Assembly (NCBI GenBank): GCA_913043205.1
Contig: CAJWLF010000005.1
Coordinates: forward strand, 56,902-120,901
Source: an uncultured Chloroflexota bacterium
GTDB lineage: Bacteria > Chloroflexota > UBA11872 > VXNJ01
Length of the DNA: 64,000 nt
Direction: 5' to 3'
The notes under the pieces were generated by a model. It saw only the letters and a list, made by a program, of their open reading frames with translations, ran no database searches and was not told where the DNA came from. Positions 63,623 to 64,000 of this stretch are shown here, piece by piece. The position numbers and the translations under genes are program-made. Numbering within the stretch: position 1 is the stretch's first letter; each line of letters begins with the position of its first letter.

Positions 63623-64000
63623 TTATTGGATCTGATTATCGTTAATGTAGTCCCAGTTGAGTTTTATCCCTAGCCCTGGACCCTGTGGTATTTGGACGTA
63701 ACCCTCGTCGTCTAGAGGGTCGCAAGGTTCGAGCAAGTAAGCCTCGAGAGCATCTCTATCTATATCTGGGGCGGTTAAGCCTCTCTCATAGTATTTGCAT
63801 GTTTCTTCGCTGGTTGCACCAAGTACTGCAAGATTGGCGAAGCCCCCTACGTGAATCTCACATTGTTGTCCAAACGCCTCATACAAATGGACAGTCTTCA
63901 TTGTAGCGGTGATGCCTCCTAACCCAGCGTCAATCCTGCCCATATCTGAAGCACGTGAGCGAATCCATGAGGCTCTGGTGTAGGCACTGCCTGGCTCTAA
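63623..64000 (-). CDS. Enolase-superfamily (mandelate racemase-like) protein, 5' end beyond the window
   Basis: Only the C-terminal 125 residues are in the window; the frame is open to position 64000. The visible segment MGRIDAGLGGITATMKTVHLYEAFG corresponds to the last barrel strands and helices, and HVGGFANLAVLGATSE to the region that holds the catalytic His (His in CEIHVGG) in acid-sugar dehydratases. It ends 38 bp before the lactonase start on the same strand. It is a different subfamily from the enolase-superfamily gene at 16699, which ends in APHNLWSH instead. Confidence 0.85.
   Translation of the reverse strand, partial: LEPGSAYTRASWIRSRASDMGRIDAGLGGITATMKTVHLYEAFGQQCEIHVGGFANLAVLGATSEETCKYYERGLTAPDIDRDALEAYLLEPCDPLDDEGYVQIPQGPGLGIKLNWDYINDNQIQ

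Overview
The window looks like chromosome from an uncultivated marine bacterium. The best guess is a SAR202-type Chloroflexota, because of the combination of many sulfatases, enolase-superfamily sugar-acid enzymes, GH116 and GH127 glycosidases, a DUF1800/DUF1501 pair and a threonyl-tRNA synthetase without its TGS domain. This is inference from gene content; there is no rRNA here to settle it. Genes are dense on both strands. One tRNA (Lys, TTT), one clear intrinsic terminator and one degenerate phage-like gene were found. There is no CRISPR array and no intact transposase.

Layout. 1-5.9 kb: DNA-repair glycosylases at either end of a block with thrS, two EamA-type transporters and a cytochrome c lipoprotein. 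6.0-8.7 kb: an apparently acquired, AT-richer insert with a HaeII-like type II restriction-modification pair and a relic of a recombinase-tail gene broken by an in-frame TAG, lying against the 3' end of glmS. 8.7-13.2 kb: glmS, an FtsH-like membrane protease and a type II haloacid dehalogenase. 13.2-36 kb: the most distinctive region, with seven sulfatases, an acid-sugar dehydratase of the enolase superfamily, a mannonate-dehydratase-like protein, an alpha/beta hydrolase, GH127 and GH116 glycosidases, two MFS transporters and a glyoxalase-fold protein. 36-42.8 kb: a hydroxyisobutyrate-dehydrogenase-like protein, a secreted HGGHG protein, DUF1800, DUF1501, an NHL propeller and a third MFS transporter. 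42.9-53.5 kb: a surface-glycan assembly block with a GT-C membrane protein, GT2, SAM methyltransferase, GT4 and two tandem paralogous membrane proteins ending in beta-sandwich domains. 53.6-60.9 kb: mixed genes, including a nucleoside hydrolase, tRNA-Lys, a Gfo/Idh/MocA oxidoreductase, an M19-like dipeptidase, two lipoproteins and a PD-(D/E)XK nuclease. 61-64 kb: a minus-strand operon of enolase-superfamily protein, lactonase and an eighth sulfatase.

How it may work together. None of the eight sulfatases has a signal peptide, and neither do GH116, GH127 or the sugar-acid enzymes. The simplest reading is that small sulfated sugars or glycosides are taken up intact through MFS carriers, desulfated and hydrolysed in the cytoplasm, then oxidised and dehydrated through lactone, sugar-acid and keto-acid steps. 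No TonB/SusCD system and no sulfatase-maturing enzyme is visible in the window, so formylglycine formation would have to be encoded elsewhere.

Many genes appear to use GTG, TTG or even CTG starts. Where a Shine-Dalgarno sequence or paralog comparison favours a different start, this is stated in the entry.
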